A stretch of 8,541 nucleotides of DNA from Thiobacillus sp. UBA6918 (GTDB lineage Bacteria > Pseudomonadota > Gammaproteobacteria > Burkholderiales > Thiobacillaceae): assembly GCA_002450925.1 (NCBI GenBank), contig DKAU01000118.1:1-8541 (forward strand), read 5' to 3'. Below are positions 5,942 through 8,541 of this stretch, one piece after another. The notes under the pieces are model-generated. The model ran no database searches. It saw only the letters and a program-made list of their open reading frames with translations, and was not told the DNA's origin. Position numbers and translations under genes: made by a program. Position 1 is the stretch's first letter, and each line of letters starts with the position of its first letter.

Positions 5942-5964
5942 TGCACCGGGAATCCCCGGTTGCA
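5942..5964. repeat. Strong inverted repeat upstream of gltB
   Basis: CCGGG (5946-5950) pairs with CCCGG (5955-5959) around AATC. The pairing continues through TGCA (5942-5945) with TGCA (5961-5964) if T5960 is bulged out, giving nine base pairs in total. It lies 14 bp upstream of the candidate gltB -35 box, roughly 61 bp before the predicted transcription start at its centre, which suits an activator or repressor site. No T-run follows on either strand, so it is unlikely to be a terminator. Confidence 0.4.
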
Positions 5965-5977
5965 TCAGGGGGATACG

Positions 5978-6007
5978 TTGCCGTGCCAGCCCTCCGGCAG
6001 TTAAAAT
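5978..6007 (+). promoter_or_regulatory. Candidate gltB promoter
   Basis: TTGCCG (5978-5983, 4 of 6 to the -35 consensus) and TAAAAT (6002-6007, 5 of 6 to the -10 consensus) are separated by 18 bp. The transcription start would be near 6014, leaving a leader of about 42 nt before the ATG at 6056. A small CGCC/GGCG hairpin (6019-6032) and a T6 run (6041-6046) lie within that leader. Confidence 0.45.
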
Positions 6008-6055
6008 ACAAGACTTTTCGCCATTTTCGGCGGGTGCTGCTTTTTTGAACAAGCC

Positions 6056-8541
6056 ATGAACAGACAAGACAGTCTACAGAACACCTTATACAGCCCGGAT
6101 TTTGAGCAGGATTCCTGCGGCTTCGGGCTCATCGCCCAGATGGACAACCAGCCTTCGCACACGCTGGTACAGCGCGCCATCCATTCGCTGGGCTGCATGA
6201 CCCACCGCGGTGCCATTGCTGCTGACGGCTTGTCGGGCGACGGCTGTGGCCTGCTCTTCAGGAAGCCGGATGCCTTTCTGCGCACAGTGGCCATGGAAGC
6301 CGGCATCGAGCTTGGCGAAAGTTATGCCGCCGCCCTGGTGTTCCTGTCCCAGGACAAGACCGAATACAAGACCGCCAAGGACACGCTGACCCGCGAACTG
6401 CAGGCCCAGAAGCTGGCTGTTGCAGGTTTCCGCGCCGTGCCGGTGGATACCTCCGTCTGCGGCCAGTACGCGCTGGCCTCCTTGCCGGTAATCGAGCAAG
6501 TGTTCGTGAACTGCCCGGCAAATATCGACGAGGAGCACTTTGAACGCGCCCTCTACATTGCCCGCCGCCGTACGGAAAAGGCGCTTGCCGCTGACAAGGT
6601 GTTCTACCTGCCCACGCTGTCTTCGCGAGTAATTTCCTACAAGGGCCTGGTGATGCCGGAAAACCTGCCGGTGTTCTATCCTGATCTGCATGACGAGCGC
6701 TTTGCCTCGTCGCTGATCGTGTTCCACCAGCGCTTTTCCACCAACACCTGGCCGCAGTGGAAGCTGGCGCAGCCCTTCCGCTTCCTCGCCCACAACGGCG
6801 AGATCAACACTCTGCAGGGCAACCGCAACTGGAGCCGTGCGCGCGAAATGAAATTCGAGAGCGACCTCATCCCCAACATGGATGACGTTCGCCCGATCGT
6901 GAACACCGAAGGCTCCGACTCCAGTTCGCTCGACAACATGCTGGAAGGCCTGGTCATGGGCGGCGCAGGACTGTTCCGCGCCATCCGCCTGCTGGTGCCG
7001 CCAGCATGGCAGAACGTCGAGGACATGGATCCCGATATCCGCGCCTTCTACGAATACAACTCCATGCACATGGAAGCCTGGGACGGTCCCGCCGGCCTGG
7101 TAATGACCGACGGACGCTATGGCGTGTGCGCGCTGGACAGAAACGGCTTGCGCCCGGCGCGCTGGGTGCTGACCAAGGACCGCATCCTGACCATCGCCTC
7201 GGAAGTCGGCGTGTGGGATTACGGCGCGGACAACGTCGAGAAAAAAGGCCGCGTGCGCCCGGGCCAGATGGTGGCCGCCGACCTCGCCACCGGCAAGCTC
7301 TTGCTACCCGAGGACATCGACAACGAACTGAAAGTCCGCCACCCCTATCGCAAGTGGCTGAAGGAGTCCACCAAGCTGGAATTCGGCGCCTATCCCGATG
7401 GCGACATGGCAGTGATGGATGCGCCCAGCCTGCTCACGCACCAGAAAATTTTCAACGTCAGCCTCGAAGAGCGCGACCAGATCCTGCGTGTGCTGGCGGA
7501 AGACGGCCAGGAAGCCACCGGCTCCATGGGCGACGACACCCCCATGGCCGTGCTGTCGCAGAAAGTGCGCTCGCCTTTTGATTACCTGCGCCAGCAGTTC
7601 GCGCAAGTGACCAACCCGCCGATCGACCCGATCCGCGAAGCGATCGTGATGTCGCTCTCCACCTGTTTTGGCCCCGAACGCAACCTGTTCAATGAAACAA
7701 AGGAACACGCGCATCGTCTTGAAGTCAGTTCGCCGATGTTGTCGGAAACGGCTTTCAAGTCCATCACCACGCAAAAGGACCCCGCCTACAAGACCCAGGC
7801 GCTGTCGCTCAATTACGATTCGAGCAAGCTTTCGCTGAAAGCCGCGACCGAAAAACTGGCTGCCGACGCCGTGGCCGCGGTAAAGAAGGGCACCGTCATC
7901 CTGGTGCTGTCCGACCGCGATATTTCGCAGAACGCGCTGCCGATTCCCGTGCTGTTTGCCGTGGGCGCGGTGCACCATGCGCTGATCGACGCCGGCCTGC
8001 GCTGCGACGCCAACATCATTGCCGAAAGCGGCAGCGTGCGCGACCCGCACCACTACGCCAGCCTGATCGGCTACGGCGCCACCGCCGTGTACCCCTATCT
8101 CGCCTACCAGGTCATCGCCGACCTGGTGAACAGCGGCGAATGCAAGACTCCGCTCGACAAGGCCCTGGCCAATTACCGCAAGGGCATGGATAAAGGCATC
8201 TACAAGATCCTCTCCAAGATGGGTATTTCGCTCGTCGCCAGTTACCGCGGTGCGCAGCTGTTCGAAGCAGTAGGCTTGAACGAAGAAATCGTCGACATGT
8301 GTTTGAAGGGCACGGTATCGCGCGTGTCCGGCGCGGATTTCAGCGACTTCGAAACCGACCAGAAAAAGCTGCATCGCAATGCCTACAATCCGTTGAAGCG
8401 CCTGCCCGCGGGTGGTTTGCTCAAGTTCATGTACGGCGAGGAATTCCACGCCTACAACCCGGACGTGGTACAGCAGTTGCAAAAGGCCGTGCAGTCCGAC
8501 AACTACGAGGAATACAAGAAATATTCCGAGATCGTGAACAC
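6056..8541 (+). CDS. gltB: Glutamate synthase (NADPH-type) large subunit, N-terminal part (runs off right edge)
   Basis: This is the first 828 codons of the roughly 1,500-residue large subunit of glutamate synthase, which takes the amide nitrogen of glutamine and makes two glutamates from glutamine and 2-oxoglutarate. C21 in DSCGFG is the expected catalytic N-terminal nucleophile, exposed when the 20-residue leader is removed. The class II amidotransferase domain follows, with THRGA (49-53), FHQRFSTNTWPQW (223-235) and AHNGEINTLQGN (from about 245). The central domain begins near 460 and carries GSMGDDTPMAVLS (489-501), NPPIDPIREAIVMSLS and later ESGSVRDPHHYA. The final part (ADFSDFETDQ...NPLKRLPAGG) enters the FMN-binding synthase domain. 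The Fe-S cysteines and the remaining C-terminus lie outside. The reading frame is open throughout. The ATG has only a weak ribosome site (GAACAAG). The gene is divergent from the four-gene operon. Confidence 0.97.
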   Translation, partial: MNRQDSLQNTLYSPDFEQDSCGFGLIAQMDNQPSHTLVQRAIHSLGCMTHRGAIAADGLSGDGCGLLFRKPDAFLRTVAMEAGIELGESYAAALVFLSQDKTEYKTAKDTLTRELQAQKLAVAGFRAVPVDTSVCGQYALASLPVIEQVFVNCPANIDEEHFERALYIARRRTEKALAADKVFYLPTLSSRVISYKGLVMPENLPVFYPDLHDERFASSLIVFHQRFSTNTWPQWKLAQPFRFLAHNGEINTLQGNRNWSRAREMKFESDLIPNMDDVRPIVNTEGSDSSSLDNMLEGLVMGGAGLFRAIRLLVPPAWQNVEDMDPDIRAFYEYNSMHMEAWDGPAGLVMTDGRYGVCALDRNGLRPARWVLTKDRILTIASEVGVWDYGADNVEKKGRVRPGQMVAADLATGKLLLPEDIDNELKVRHPYRKWLKESTKLEFGAYPDGDMAVMDAPSLLTHQKIFNVSLEERDQILRVLAEDGQEATGSMGDDTPMAVLSQKVRSPFDYLRQQFAQVTNPPIDPIREAIVMSLSTCFGPERNLFNETKEHAHRLEVSSPMLSETAFKSITTQKDPAYKTQALSLNYDSSKLSLKAATEKLAADAVAAVKKGTVILVLSDRDISQNALPIPVLFAVGAVHHALIDAGLRCDANIIAESGSVRDPHHYASLIGYGATAVYPYLAYQVIADLVNSGECKTPLDKALANYRKGMDKGIYKILSKMGISLVASYRGAQLFEAVGLNEEIVDMCLKGTVSRVSGADFSDFETDQKKLHRNAYNPLKRLPAGGLLKFMYGEEFHAYNPDVVQQLQKAVQSDNYEEYKKYSEIVN

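Noticed and set aside
5949..5964. Sigma-54 (-24/-12) promoter for gltB, because TTGCA at 5960-5964 resembles a -12 element
   Set aside because: The required GG ten bases before the GC would fall at 5950-5951, which reads GA, so the invariant -24 element is missing.
7304..8482. Long minus-strand open frame (392 codons) antisense to gltB, and a similar one at 6086-7069 (327 codons)
   Set aside because: Both lie opposite clearly conserved gltB coding sequence. Their translations are rich in His, Arg, Val and Gly with no recognisable domain, as expected for the antisense frame of a GC-rich gene.

Overview
The window reads as an ordinary chromosomal stretch of a Gram-negative proteobacterium, most likely a betaproteobacterium. 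That placement rests on protein style, the moderately high GC content and the gene neighbourhood (ilvD, lgt, a VanZ-like gene and gltB beside a membrane c-di-GMP protein). It is an inference and was not checked by any search. No insertion sequence, phage gene, CRISPR array or integration site was seen.

Layout. (1) 1-357, minus: N-terminal 119 codons of ilvD (dihydroxy-acid dehydratase), running off the left edge. (2) 418-1580, plus: lgt (prolipoprotein diacylglyceryl transferase) and a small VanZ-family membrane protein that overlap by one base (TAATG), divergent from ilvD. (3) 1602-1677, plus: a complete tRNA-Ala with anticodon CGC, an encoded CCA end and its own TATAAT box. (4) 1702-5827, minus: a tightly packed four-gene operon. 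In transcription order it encodes a secreted SnoaL/NTF2-like protein, a secreted cupredoxin-like protein with a full candidate type-1 copper ligand set, a membrane HAMP-GGDEF-EAL protein whose GGDEF motif is degenerate (GEDEF), and a membrane protein with an N-terminal zinc ribbon and an HEAGH metalloprotease-like motif. A candidate promoter with a perfect 15-bp palindrome in its spacer precedes the operon, and a hairpin plus T-run closes it. (5) 6056-8541, plus: the first 828 codons of gltB (glutamate synthase large subunit), running off the right edge, divergent from the operon across a 228-bp intergenic region rich in inverted repeats.

The flanking genes are housekeeping: branched-chain amino acid synthesis, lipoprotein maturation, tRNA and nitrogen assimilation. 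The part worth attention is the 4-kb minus-strand operon. It looks like a cell-envelope sensory module: two exported proteins, one apparently copper-binding, are co-translated with a transmembrane c-di-GMP phosphodiesterase that has a large periplasmic sensing region, followed by a putative intramembrane metalloprotease-like protein. The sequence supports the individual domain calls well. The idea that they act together rests on overlap and spacing only.
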